A DNA stretch of 32,844 nt from Phoronis australis (GCA_002633005.1 NMRA01000428.1:86056-118899); one strand, 5' to 3'. Counted from the first letter of the stretch, positions 21,601 through 27,591 are shown. The notes: a model not told the origin generated them from the sequence alone. Translations and numbers: made by a program.

Positions 21601-22521
21601 AGGGTAACATGTACGACTACCCCGCTCTTGGGGTAGGACATCGCTCCAGGTCAGTACTGACCAAAGATTGTTAGGACAGTCACTATAATTACCTGTACTA
21701 GGAAACATGACTGTCCTTAAGTTCAGTTCCGTTCTGTTGTTGACATGTTTTTTATTTTTTTGTCGAATTGATCTCTGCATTTCACACTGCATGGTTAACA
21801 CAAGTCTGAATTCGCACATCAATAACCTCATTAAATTCAGAAGCAGTTTGTTGTGTCTACGACCGTTTCGATGTTGGTAACAGCCTATTACAGTAACTGA
21901 GATATATGATATTGTTTTTGCAAAAGTGAACCTTACAATTTCATTTTTGTTTTTTAGGAGGTTAAACAATTTCTTTTTAAGTGTCACTTAACGCTCACAG
22001 GATACGGATCACATTTTGGCTTAATTTCAGGCTGGAACAAATCGACAGTGGCATCCTACTGCCGAGAGTTCGTAGAGAGGAGATAAAGAAATCTTTCAAC
22101 AGGTATCATGGTGTAGCTCTTGCTTGATAAGGGATTGTGTCACCTTGGTGTAAAGATGGGAAAAAAGTTATGACTACTTACTATGGTCACATCTCACCAA
22201 TTTCATACAAAAGTAATAAATAGTCAAAATTACATTTTACCATTTTTCAAAGGCTTTAAACATTGTTACGATGTTTCAAACCGTTGTCTGGTAGTAACAT
22301 AAAGTATCATTTCACTGACACAACTTTCATAACCAAAACACAGACCAGGTGCAGAACCAATTAAATTGCTTTCTTAGTCAAAAAACTTGTTTTAACAATT
22401 TCACTCATCCTAGTAAGCAGCAGAGAATGTGTTCTTCTGCTTTGTGCTGTGTTTAATCTTTATTTGTGCTGTTACAAAACCTAGAATTTCATCCGCATGT
22501 TTTCATAATTGCAGGGTTTAA
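544..22521 (+). CDS. Gene 1 overall: partial type I membrane protein, cadherin-like/Cys-rich/EGF, 14 chained exons
   Basis: The exons are 544-621, 2243-2390, 4693-4829, 5013-5110, 11971-12126, 13146-13359, 14183-14325, 15034-15337, 15874-16398, 17616-17838, 19373-19594, 21443-21649, 22031-22102 and 22515-22521. All introns are GT/AG and all junction phases agree, giving 843 residues and a stop. The 5' end lies outside the window because the first exon begins inside a codon. Seen: an RRKR cleavage-type site, cadherin-like stretches, 31 cysteines in one 525-bp exon, EGF cysteine spacing, a hydrophobic helix followed by arginines, and a tail rich in Ser, Lys and Asp. Inferred: a single-pass surface protein, probably cut by a proprotein convertase into two chains, used in adhesion or signalling. 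Dystroglycan-like, VWDE-like and FAT-like identities were considered; none is supported by a diagnostic motif, so no symbol is given. Confidence 0.85.
622..2242 (+). other. Intron of gene 1 (1.6 kb)
   Basis: AT-rich intron with no supported gene. It contains a degenerate direct repeat (1258-1309 and 1319-1376, sharing CTGAATGTCT.TTGAAATC.ATCACCAA) and an ATT/AAT microsatellite at about 2142-2169. Short open frames near 641-959 have no splice or family support. Confidence 0.7.
1258..1376. repeat. Degenerate direct repeat, two copies of about 55 bp
   Basis: Both copies carry GTCAG.A.GTATAT followed by CTGAATGTCT.TTGAAATC.ATCACCAA.CAA, separated by about 10 bp. They differ at several positions and by small indels, so this is an old duplication. 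Confidence 0.6.
2243..2390 (+). CDS. Gene 1 exon b, N-terminal ectodomain
   Basis: The acceptor is CCATCTGCAG and the donor is the strong CCG|GTAAGT. The exon has 148 bp, enters in phase 1 and leaves in phase 2. It encodes residues 27-74: a Gly-rich start (GSGGLLYGEL), an acidic/alanine stretch (KDDLAAEYGSAATDAP) and a basic end (NKKNRGTQSRRIMFR). The local GC content is higher than in the flanking introns, as in the other exons of this gene. The frame is open through the upstream intron end as well, but the splice sites limit the exon. The domain is unknown. It has no cysteines, unlike the downstream parts. Confidence 0.75.
2631..2673. repeat. Imperfect inverted repeat, 10-bp outer arms
   Basis: AACAATCATG (2631-2640) pairs with CATGATTGTT (2664-2673); inside, AAATAT pairs with ATATTT around an 8-nt loop. 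At 43 nt it is short for an animal pre-miRNA. Confidence 0.6.
3884..3922. repeat. Perfect 19-bp inverted repeat with 1-nt centre
   Basis: AGGCAGAGTTCTGTCGAAG (3884-3902), a single A at 3903, then its exact reverse complement (3904-3922). The arms have no mismatch, and the element stands alone in an AT-rich intron. Confidence 0.9.
4108..4187. repeat. 40-bp tandem duplication (2 copies)
   Basis: Two adjacent copies begin TTTGGCT.AACTTGAACCAT and include ATCTCAGCAATGGC. They differ at a few bases. The short open frames crossing it are not considered genes. Confidence 0.8.
4693..4829 (+). CDS. Gene 1 exon c, extracellular beta-rich region
   Basis: The acceptor is TTTATTTCAG and the donor is CCAG|GTACTA. 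The exon has 137 bp, enters in phase 2 and leaves in phase 1. It encodes residues 76-120, with alternating hydrophobic and polar residues typical of beta strands (AVKSIFVAGTSVTTTDFLEV) and one N-glycosylation sequon, NST. The residue split with the next exon is valine (G|TT). A minus-strand frame is also open here but has no splice context and is treated as a shadow. No named domain could be assigned; it may form one fold with the preceding and following exons. Confidence 0.75.
5013..5110 (+). CDS. Gene 1 exon d, small Cys-containing extracellular segment
   Basis: The acceptor is TTTTTACCTTTAG and the donor is AGG|GTATGT. The exon has 98 bp, enters in phase 1 and leaves in phase 0. It encodes residues 122-153 with the cysteine cluster CESCNSC followed by NYVTHVDWQKKTVSDR. 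Three cysteines within seven residues, with a further one at the start of the next exon, suggest a small disulfide-stabilised element that closes the N-terminal region. Reading through the donor would stay open for about 100 residues, but that part is low-complexity and AT-rich and is not counted as coding. It is followed by a 6.9-kb intron, the longest in the gene. Confidence 0.75.
8683..8806. repeat. 31-bp tandem repeat, exactly 4 copies
   Basis: The unit starts GAGTCATTATGAAACATTGG and ends TCTCACATATT. The four copies are identical and total 124 bp, so the array is recent or homogenised. Confidence 0.95.
9134..10220. repeat. 544-bp direct duplication with one N between copies
   Basis: Copy 1 is 9134-9676 and copy 2 is 9678-10220; the N at 9677 is the exact junction. 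The copies are collinear with scattered substitutions, for example GGAG versus CCCA near 9272/9816. No transposon ends or coding domain were seen. An assembly artefact of two alleles is likely. Confidence 0.9.
11295..11470. repeat. 19-bp minisatellite, about 9.3 copies
   Basis: The unit is GTTAGACGCATAACAGTAC. Central copies read AGTACGTTAG, while copies at both ends read AGTATGTTAG or GGATGTTAG, so a CpG is present only in the centre. It lies in the long intron about 500 bp upstream of the cleavage-site exon. Confidence 0.95.
11971..12126 (+). CDS. Gene 1 exon e, furin-type cleavage site
   Basis: The acceptor is TTCTGTTATAG and the donor is CAG|GTAGAA. The exon is 156 bp, phase 0 to phase 0, residues 154-205. 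It starts with ICSTWTQ, continues with a serine run (six Ser), then RRKR at 170-173 followed by SAPAG. R-R-K-R followed by a small residue fits the proprotein convertase consensus R-X-K/R-R. The segment after it (NLDPTQLTQGNVKRQPFNAK) is polar and probably flexible. The inferred result is an N-terminal chain (at least residues 1-173) that may stay attached to the membrane chain. A CAG|GTAAAC sequence at 11989-11997 is a possible internal in-frame donor that would drop the cleavage site. Confidence 0.8.
12127..13145 (+). other. Intron of gene 1 (1.0 kb)
   Basis: AT-rich and non-coding. The only feature is a CTCF-like 12-of-14 match on the minus strand at 12918-12931. Open frames near its 3' end are extensions or out-of-frame shadows of the following exon. 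Confidence 0.7.
13146..13359 (+). CDS. Gene 1 exon f, cadherin-like (tandem-95 type) domain, first part
   Basis: The acceptor is TTACTCCCACAG and the donor is GATG|GTAAGC. The exon has 214 bp, enters in phase 0 and leaves in phase 1, residues 206-276. The order FKVFEDFPATFTLL, then DRIQVNITNQPPHGKASVSG, then IHYTPYKDFASNDIINVTLTE matches the usual layout of cadherin-like/tandem-95 repeats: an edge strand, a P-x-x-G-x turn, then a Y-T-P-x-x-D-F-x-x-x-D motif. Two N-glycosylation sequons (NIT, NVT) agree with an extracellular location. An adjacent pair of cysteines (CC) is unusual for this fold and may hold a disulfide to another segment. Confidence 0.85.
13360..14182 (+). other. Intron of gene 1 (0.8 kb)
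   Basis: AT-rich intron. I see no repeat, RNA or regulatory signal in it. Confidence 0.7.
14183..14325 (+). CDS. Gene 1 exon g, cadherin-like domain end and linker
   Basis: The acceptor is GGTGTTTGCAG and the donor is GAC|GTGAGT. The exon has 143 bp, enters in phase 1 and leaves in phase 0, residues 278-324. The stretch NVVYTNISIQLTNDNDEPIL ends with an N-D-N-D-E-P motif, the kind of calcium-binding linker found between cadherin-like repeats (compare the cadherin DxNDNxP). NIS and NYT are further glycosylation sequons. The frame stays open for 149 codons into the downstream intron through a 24-bp repeat; this is treated as intron, but see the findings for a possible retained-intron form. Confidence 0.85.
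14347..14514. repeat. 24-bp minisatellite, 7 copies
   Basis: The unit starts TTGTTGACAGGAACATCCTC. The length is a multiple of three, so all copies stay in one frame and read LLTG(T/K)SSV on the plus strand. It begins 21 nt after a strong splice donor. Confidence 0.95.
14767..14826. repeat. 14-bp minisatellite, 4 copies, TGACCT half-site in each
   Basis: The unit is CTGCTGACCTCAAA. TGACCT occurs at 14773, 14787, 14801 and 14815 with a strict 14-bp spacing, i.e. direct repeats of the AGGTCA half-site with 8-bp spacers. Confidence 0.9.
14913..14926. promoter_or_regulatory. Inverted nuclear-receptor-type element, AGGTCA-AA-TGACCT (IR2)
   Basis: Two perfect AGGTCA half-sites face each other with a 2-bp spacer, 108 bp upstream of the exon at 15034 and about 90 bp after four direct half-sites. 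AGGTCA is the classical half-site of nuclear receptors. Function here is inferred only. Confidence 0.4.
15034..15337 (+). CDS. Gene 1 exon h, second cadherin-like domain
   Basis: The acceptor is CGTCCACTTGCAG and the donor is GGAG|GTGAGT. The exon has 304 bp, enters in phase 0 and leaves in phase 1, residues 325-425. It reads VENVVTSVTFGTVLVYDVDA, then NTFTITIDETGLNETQFKLE, and near the end YAIQVKVNFPKGYYGNLTMG and KDQDGVFSGG. The V-Y-D-V-D...F-T-I pattern and the later A-K-D-Q-D-G pattern resemble the D-x-D and A-x-D-x-D/G calcium sites of cadherin repeats, and the alternating residues suggest beta strands. There are sequons at NET and NLT. No cysteine is present, which contrasts sharply with the next exon. 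Confidence 0.85.
15338..15873 (+). other. Intron of gene 1 (0.5 kb)
   Basis: Non-coding, AT-rich. It contains a hairpin at 15394-15434 and nothing else that I recognise. Confidence 0.7.
15394..15434. repeat. 12-bp inverted repeat with 17-nt loop, 56 nt after a donor
   Basis: ATAAAGATCCCT (15394-15405) and AGGGATCTTTAT (15423-15434) are exact reverse complements. It may fold in the pre-mRNA. Confidence 0.6.
15874..16398 (+). CDS. Gene 1 exon i, Cys-rich NC[ST] sequon array and EGF domain
   Basis: The acceptor is TCTCTTTTTTCAG and the donor is ACAG|GTAAGT. The exon is 525 bp, phase 1 to phase 1, residues 427-600. The first residues (IYLNVYVRDN) end the cadherin-like part. Residues 438-556 hold short C-x-x-G-N-C units such as CVHGNCS, CVQGNCS, CDFGNCT and CYPGNCT. 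I count 31 cysteines in the exon and ten N-C-S/T sequons. Residues 563-604, with the last cysteine in the next exon, have complete EGF spacing C-x4-C-x8-C-x15-C-x-C-x8-C and the typical CKCELGYTGKDC ending. Minus-strand frames open here are shadows. The NC repeat region matches no family I know. Confidence 0.9.
16399..17615 (+). other. Intron of gene 1 (1.2 kb)
   Basis: It contains the 38-bp x10 array. Apart from that it is AT-rich and non-coding. The plus-strand open frame at 17140-17352 has no splice support. Confidence 0.7.
16517..16896. repeat. 38-bp minisatellite, 10 copies
   Basis: The unit starts CTGAAAGTGGAGGACATACA and ends CTGTGCACCAATACTGGT with variants (ACCACTACTGG, GTGAAGAAC). 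The span is 380 bp. Since 38 is not a multiple of three, the overlapping long minus-strand frames simply rotate through the unit, which has no stop in the reverse frames. Confidence 0.95.
17616..17838 (+). CDS. Gene 1 exon j, truncated EGF-CA and transmembrane helix
   Basis: The acceptor is TATCACTCCAG and the donor is ACG|GTAAGT. The exon has 223 bp, enters in phase 1 and leaves in phase 2, residues 602-674. It finishes the first EGF (KDC), then begins EIEIDECTSNPCPNYHLC, a calcium-binding EGF start, but only four cysteines (611, 616, 622, 631) are present before FDRQAVDATISAM. A hydrophobic helix follows (646-672), rich in Gly at its outer end (GVGAGVGV, two overlapping GxxxG motifs) and ending in CRRR, a positive-inside stop-transfer signal. 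The orientation is therefore N-outside, C-inside. The in-frame ATG at 17588 lies in the intron and is not used. Confidence 0.9.
18142..18737. repeat. 46-bp minisatellite, about 13 copies
   Basis: The unit begins CATTATTGACCCAGTACTGC and includes TGTTGTCAACACATGATGAA. Inner copies are almost identical, and only the first and last few differ (GACCCTGTAC, CTGTCATCAAC). It occupies about 40 percent of this intron, between the transmembrane exon and the first cytoplasmic exon. Confidence 0.95.
18967..19122. repeat. Direct duplication of about 70 bp (2 copies)
   Basis: Both copies run ACTGACTACAGGTGGC.CTAT and on through GATGTGATTTGGACTTGGAAAT to TGCATTCA.ATGACAT, 75 bp apart. The second copy has a small insertion (AGAAATAGAA). 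Each carries an AGGTGGC(G/A)C core. Confidence 0.8.
19373..19594 (+). CDS. Gene 1 exon k, cytoplasmic tail, part 1
   Basis: The acceptor is GGGTTGTTTTAG and the donor is ACTT|GTGAGT. The exon is 222 bp, phase 2 to phase 2, residues 676-748. It is rich in Ser and Glu (HKALSESSSESNEKDVSEPS), then basic and aromatic (MPKFKNTFSKYTKYFGGSRR, ending KKREPTNDL). The SRRKKRE cluster resembles a monopartite nuclear localisation signal or a membrane-proximal basic motif. Reading through the donor would give an immediate stop (TTG TGA), so an unspliced transcript would end here with a shorter tail. The splice to 21443 restores a Phe codon and 70 further residues, and I prefer it because both sites are strong. 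Confidence 0.85.
20113..20386. mobile_element. Nested or duplicated MITE-like element with GGGC..TTGCATAAA inverted ends
   Basis: Left ends CTGGGCTGAGTTGCATAAAG (from 20113) and CAGGGCTGAGTTGCATAAAG (from 20146) face right ends TTTTATGCAACTGAGCCCAG (20273-20292) and TTTTATGCAGCTGGGCCCTG (20366-20385). The interior has a direct duplication (ATTGTTGCTATATGGC twice, GTGACNCGTGA twice). There is no coding capacity, so it is non-autonomous. Target-site duplications were not identified with certainty. Confidence 0.65.
20677..21153 (-). promoter_or_regulatory. Cluster of four CTCF-like motifs, all minus-strand orientation
   Basis: Reverse complements read CCACTAGGGGGACT (20677-20690), CCACTAGATAGCGC (20745-20758), CCACTAGGAGGCAC (20889-20902) and CCACTAGTGGGCAC (21140-21153). 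Against the consensus CCASYAGRKGGCRC they match 11, 13, 13 and 13 of 14 positions. Binding is inferred from motif resemblance only. Confidence 0.4.
21443..21649 (+). CDS. Gene 1 exon l, cytoplasmic tail, part 2
   Basis: The acceptor is CTACTTTGTTTTAG and the donor is CCAG|GTCAGT. The exon is 207 bp, phase 2 to phase 2, residues 750-817. It contains MPDYHINPSYELYG, an acidic run DDDDD, then NGNGRKGRHGKEPTQGHPRD and NMYDYPALGVGHRSR. The tyrosine motifs YELY and YDYPAL could be phosphorylation or sorting signals; YELY is not a strict YxxPhi motif because its last residue is Tyr. Reading past the donor would stop within a few codons. The minus-strand open frame here is a shadow of this exon. Confidence 0.85.
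21650..22030 (+). other. Intron of gene 1 (0.4 kb)
   Basis: AT-rich. I see no feature other than splice sites in it. Confidence 0.7.
22031..22102 (+). CDS. Gene 1 exon m, cytoplasmic tail, part 3
   Basis: The acceptor is TTAATTTCAG and the donor is ACAG|GTATCA. The exon is 72 bp, phase 2 to phase 2, residues 819-841: LEQIDSGILLPRVRREEIKK followed by SFN and a split Arg. It is amphipathic and basic. ILLP preceded by acidic residues could act as a dileucine-type endocytic signal, which is an inference. If the weak donor is not used, the frame reads YHGVALA and stops at 22125-22127, with an AATAAA at 22215-22220. If it is spliced to 22515, the protein ends in RV. Both ends are possible. Confidence 0.7.
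22103..22514 (+). other. Last intron or alternative 3' UTR of gene 1
   Basis: If spliced, this is a 412-bp intron. If the weak donor at 22103 is ignored, it holds seven extra codons, a stop at 22125-22127 and an AATAAA at 22215-22220, which would make it a terminal exon. Confidence 0.45.
22515..22521 (+). CDS. Gene 1 last coding bases (Val-stop), start of 3' UTR exon
   Basis: After the acceptor CATAATTGCAG the phase-2 frame reads G GTT TAA, so this exon would contribute only one residue and the stop, and the rest would be 3' UTR. The acceptor has only a moderate pyrimidine tract. No clear AATAAA was seen in the next few hundred bases. The alternative is termination in the preceding exon by read-through at 22103. 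Confidence is therefore low to moderate. Confidence 0.45.
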
Positions 22522-25500
22522 AGGTGCAGAGAGATAACACTCCAGACAGAGATGGGTGAAGTTAGGCTGATGATATGGAATTTCATGACGCTGAACCAGA
22601 CTAATGTCAAATTTATTGCTTATGTTATCAAGATATTTACTAATTTTACTAACCACAGTATTTTAAGAAACTGTCTATTCTTGTGCAATTTAGTCCAAGT
22701 TAGTTTTGACCCTACAGAAATGTCCAAAATTGTCCAACTTTGGAATATCACATTTCACAAATGATTGTTAGATTATTCAGATTCTGTGGTTTGTGTGCCG
22801 TTCTCCAAAAAACTGTTAGGAATTTTTTAGAACGTCTGACTTATGCATAAGGTGCATCAACTAAGGTCTATTATAGTTTTATCCTGCTTTGCGCATAATA
22901 TGATGTGCAAATGAAATTTATTTTTTCATTTTTTTGTACCTGATTTCCGATGGCCTGTCTTTAATGTTCCTGGTCGTCTTCAAATTTAACCATTCAGTCA
23001 TGCTTATATTGGGGTATGTACTCTGATTTAAATGTTTCCATTTGTTATTAACCTTGAAGATGGGTCTTACATTCAAATCATTCTGTATTTTGAATTTAAT
23101 TTTATCACTTACTGTTTTAGCTGTGCTGGTCAGCCTAATTTTCAATAGACCAAGTTTGTATAAAGCCCCCTCTGTTGGTCACACACTATTGCTTGTTCAC
23201 GAAACACATCTACTATGTCAGTGATATCAACTAGTCACCAGATTGGGACGATTTGTTTTAGATAAAGACAAACAATTGTGTATAACCAACAGAGGGCACT
23301 ACATGAACCTTCTCTATTCAGTGCTGTGAATGTTCATTTTATTCTTCTGACATTAACTTGTTGACAGTTTTATTAATATACGGTAATGTCATAGTTATGT
23401 GTTACCCTATAATAATCTCAAATGTATGGTCAGACCCAATGAAAGTTTTTCAAATGAAATTCTTTTATACTTTGTTTTATTGGGTGTCCTTCAAAATTCT
23501 GTTATGAATTGTTTTTAATCTTTTACATGAACTGCTATCAAATGTTGGACTTTTAGGATGTTTGTGTATGTCCAACAGAGGGCACTACATGATGTTTGTG
23601 AAAAAATGAACATGCATAAGTAAAACTAAACTGAAAATGTACTCTTACGATTTGCCGGTATTTGGCTAAAGCACAGACTTGTCAACAAGGTTTTTCATAT
23701 AATCTTGAATTTGGTACTCTTACTGCTTACATTTTTTAATTTTTGCAAAAATCTGGCATGCTTTTGTATTTGTGTAATCAGTGAATTAAATTTGTTAAGC
23801 AAACCACCAGGCAGTGTAGTCTCTGACTCGAGCCATTTAGGAAGACTTGCTTCAGTCATCCATTAGTTTTAACAAACACCAAGTTCTTGTCCAGGACAGT
23901 TGGAACATATCCTCCACTGCTTTCTGTACACCCAAGAACTATGAGAAAAAGCAAGAACACCCGAAGTCTAATATTGCGAGATATCAACATACATTATTAG
24001 CAAAACATGTTGTCTCCAGCCTTTCAATCATCTTTAGTCCAGGCCGGTAACCCAGCCCTGCTCAATGTGCAATGCAACAACCTCATACACAGGGTGTTTG
24101 TGAAATAATAACTAACAAACTGCTTTGGTCACCTCTGGTGTACTAAACCACTCCTGGTTACATACCTACACGTCGACCCAGATGCAACTTTTAGAAGTAA
24201 TCCGCAGATTAATCTGGACTTGTTTTGAGGGCGCAACGACTTGAGATTTGCGAGGTTCCCCAAACTGGTTCCCCGACAGACGATTTGTGAAGGCGAAGTG
24301 TGGTTGTGTAAATCGCCATTAGGTTTTTTGGAGGTTTGAAGGACAAGTCTCGGTCAATTTGTTTATTGTCGTATGACTACGCTTCAGCCATAAAATTGGC
24401 AAATCTGGACTCAACACACATGTATCTGAACGAAAGTTTCTTGAAAACACTTGCACGCACCCAGTCTAAAATATAGGGGGGGCTCGATTTTTTGACAATG
24501 TGGACCTTTTACTAACAAAAAACGGGGGACTAAAAACATGGTACCACGTTTAGAATTGTCATTGCGCCTTTTAAGTGGACTTTTGTCTCGGGTTATTGGA
24601 ATTTTTGTTTCTTAGTGAGACCTTTTTGGTCACTTCGACCAAACTCCTCCCTTCCCCTGGGTGCGCGCCTGGGTCAGTGCGCGTATGGAACGTGAAAGTA
24701 CAAAAATCCTTTTTTGATACTCGGCCCTACTTTTGTCAAATCCGTATACCATATTTTGATGGAACTCAAGATCATGACTTATTGGCCACATAACTATTTT
24801 CTGGTGTTTTCGGTTCCATTGATTTTTATGGCGGGGAGGGATATTTTAACGATTTTTTATGCTAAGCCCTACACTAGATCCATCTCGCTGTGGTCACGTA
24901 CACACAAACCATGTGACTTCCTCAAAACGTCAACGTGGACACAAATTTCAGAGTTCCTTATTGCCAACCGACTTCTGCCCCCTAGTCGTCGTCCATTTAG
25001 TCTAGCTAGCCTCCCCTACCACCCAGCATAGGCGTACAGACTTTCTTCAGTGTTTGCGGCTTAACCAAATGAGGCAGCCTCCGGCAGAAATTTGCGTTTC
25101 CGCGAATACAAACAGATTTGCGTAGCTTTAAACGCGAAACCTGTGGCCCAGCCCTTTTTAACCCTAATTGGCAAAACATCGAAATGGTTTTTATTTTGAT
25201 AGGGTTCTCAATCTTTCTTCTTTCCTTCACTATAAAATGAACACGATTCATTTGTCTATAAATGTTTTTAAAGTTTATTTTGCAAGTAAGCATTTTAGCC
25301 AGTCTCCTGTTCAGTAACACTAGGACCTCGCTAAAAAGCAAGACTTTGTGAGATAACGTGAGATGTGGCCGTGTATTTTTAATGAGAGCACGTGACTTTG
25401 GCTAGCTTTTAGCTAGGTGCTAGCGTTACGGAACGCACCCCGGGATTCTTCAGTATTCTGCCGGGGTTCGCCGGATATGCCGGTATGGGTGATAATTCAC

Positions 25501-25604
25501 GTTCATGTCGCTTTGCGAAACTCCCCTAATAGCTAAACCCGCCATCTGTTGTCTGCATCAATGACCTATTGTAAGCAATGACAGAAACGAAACTTCAGGA
25601 AAAA
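22522..25604. other. 3' UTR of gene 1 (unknown length) and intergenic region
   Basis: No supported gene. CTCF-like motifs lie at 23165-23178 (minus), 23286-23299 and 23572-23585 (plus), plus a weaker one at 24975-24988. Open frames at 24575-25031 (plus) and 25006-25341 (minus) have no recognisable domain. GC and CpG rise from about 25390 towards the gene 2 start. Confidence 0.55.
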
Positions 25605-25630
25605 CCAATGAGCTATATTTATCTCATTGG
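25605..25630 (+). promoter_or_regulatory. Inverted CCAAT boxes around a TATA-like core, putative gene 2 promoter
   Basis: CCAATGAG at 25605-25612 and its exact reverse complement CTCATTGG at 25623-25630 flank CTATATTTAT. The unit is 88 bp upstream of the gene 2 ATG and in the only locally CpG-enriched stretch (about 25390-25720). CCAAT boxes (NF-Y type) near a TATA-like sequence are usual core promoter parts. Their role here is inferred from position. Confidence 0.45.
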
Positions 25631-25717
25631 GCAAAACCCATCGTGTATTTTTCCACTACGCAATTATCTACTCGGCACAGATCACGTCCGGAGACATTTT
25701 CATGTCCAGACTTAGAT

Positions 25718-25774
25718 ATGGCGTCTATCAAAAAATGGGGTAGTAAACTTCTCAGTAAGGCAGAATTGAGAAAG
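25718..25774 (+). CDS. Gene 2 first coding exon, N terminus of ankyrin-like protein
   Basis: The ATG has G at -3 and G at +4, a good Kozak context. Nineteen codons, MASIKKWGSKLLSKAELRK, end at AAAG|GTGAGA in phase 0. The upstream 300 bp are richer in GC and CpG than the surroundings and hold an inverted CCAAT pair, so this looks like a genuine 5' end. The peptide has no signal sequence and is basic. The next exon, 4.5 kb away at 30298, is also phase 0 and continues with an ankyrin-helix-like sequence. The gene runs beyond the window. The exon is short, and its support comes from promoter context, start context and phase. Confidence 0.6.
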
Positions 25775-25887
25775 GTGAGAGTTTAAATTTTAGAAATCAT
25801 TTCGTCATCTGTTTGGGGACTCGTCCGTCACTTGTTTAGGCTGTTTATCCAAGTTTTGTTGTTGACCGCATCAGCGTTATGGCGTCC

Positions 25888-27591
25888 ACAACCAGCGTGA
25901 CGTTATTATTAAATTCATGTTAAGTTGGACGTTTTGACATCAACGCACATGTCACTACTATTTTATACGTTTACAAAAAACATTTAAACTAGACAGCCGT
26001 CAAAATGGCTTCACTCTAGAAATTTCCCAACGTCACAGCACCTNNNAGCTAGAGGGGTGAACACCACTATATCGAAAATGGTGTAGATCCACCTTTGCAA
26101 GTTTGCAACGGATTCGTGCGTCCTTTCAGACATTGTTGAACATTATAACACTATACCAGTCTACTAGAGAATAAGAAAGTTTCAAGCATTATGCGCATGT
26201 CGCCGATATTGAACGGTTAGTAAGTTCCAGAGTCCACGCTCAATTCTGAGAAGACTGTCGTCAACGTTCCCAGTTAGACCTGGTACATGTTGTAAACAAG
26301 ACTATATATAGATGGGAGGGCATAAATGCAGATTTGCCAAAATTGAGCACTTTGTGACAAGTTTTTGTGGTCGATTTTTATCAATTCCCTCTCCGCAATA
26401 CAGTGATAGGCAAGTCCGTCTGTATTGTCCCTAAGGTCAACTTCCATAGGTTTGTCGCCGAACACCTTTTGTCAGCCACTGCAAGTCAAGAAAAGCACTG
26501 TGAATGTAAGCACACTAACGATCGTCGGTGCATGGCAACTGTGAGCTGTACCAACGCGCGGTCCCGGAGCGATCATATCAAATGTTTTCTTTTTTCATGA
26601 CTCATTGTGCGTAGGTTATCCAGGGGTTAGTGGGTTGAAAAGGCTCCAGGGTCATATTTTATGAAGTAGTAGCACAGGCGGCATGTCTGTGCTATTGCGT
26701 TGGAGCTGTTGAAGTTTTTTAATGTAAAGCCAATGCACGNCACAATCAGCGTGACGTTATTATTAAATTAATGTTTTTTGATGTCAAGTTGGACGTTTTG
26801 ACATCAAGGCACATGTCACTACTATTTTATACGTTGACAAAAAGACATTTAAACTAGACAGCCGTCAAAATGGCGTCACTCTAGAAATTCCCCAACGTCA
26901 AAGCACCTACGGGGGGAGGGGCGGGGGCGAAAATAGTGTAGATCCACCTTTTCAAGTTTGCAAAGGATTCGTGCGTCCTTTCAGACATTGAACATTATAA
27001 CACTATACCAGTCTACCAGAGAATAAGAAAGTTTCAAGCATATATGCGCATGTCGCGGTATTGAACGGTTAGTAAGTTCAGTTCACGCTCACTTCTGAGA
27101 AGACTGTCGTCAACGTTCCCAACGTTTAACCTGGTTCATGTTGTAAACAAGACTATATATAGATGGGAGGGCATAAGTGCAGATTTGCCAAAATTGAGCA
27201 CTTTTTGACAAGTTTTTGTGCTCGATTTTTATCAATTCCCTCTCCGCGAAACAGTGACAGGCAAGTCGGTCTGTATTGTCCCTAAGGTCAACTTCCATAG
27301 GTTTGTCGCCGAACACCTTTTGTCAGCCACTGCAAGCCAAGAAAAGCACTGTGAATGTAAGCGCACAAACGATCGATCGGTGCATGGCAACTGTGAGCTG
27401 TACCAACGCGCGGTCCCGGAGCGATCATATCAAATGTTTTCTTTTTTCATGACTCATTGTGCGTAGGTTATCCAGGGGTTAGTGGGTTGAAAAGGCTCCA
27501 GGGTCATATTTTATGAAGTAGTAGCACAGGCGGCATGTCTGTGCTATTGCGTTGGAGCTGTTGAAGTTTTTTAATGTAAAGCCAATGCACG
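25888..27591. repeat. About 852-bp direct duplication with one N between copies
   Basis: Copy 1 is about 25888-26739 and copy 2 about 26741-27591; the N at 26740 is the junction. The copies differ by substitutions and several small indels (for example TTTTTTGATGTCAAG extra in copy 2 and GATCGATCGG versus GATCGTCGG). Each carries CTATATATAG. The copies retain similar short open frames, but the indels shift them, so no gene is called. Divergence fits alleles or a moderately old duplication. Confidence 0.85.

Noticed and set aside
25006-25341. Minus-strand open frame of 111 codons
   Set aside because: Composition is non-specific, with no domain and no splice or promoter evidence.
26274-27466. 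Paired open frames in both copies of the 852-bp duplication
   Set aside because: Their similarity only reflects the duplication; indels between copies shift the frame, and no family features are present.
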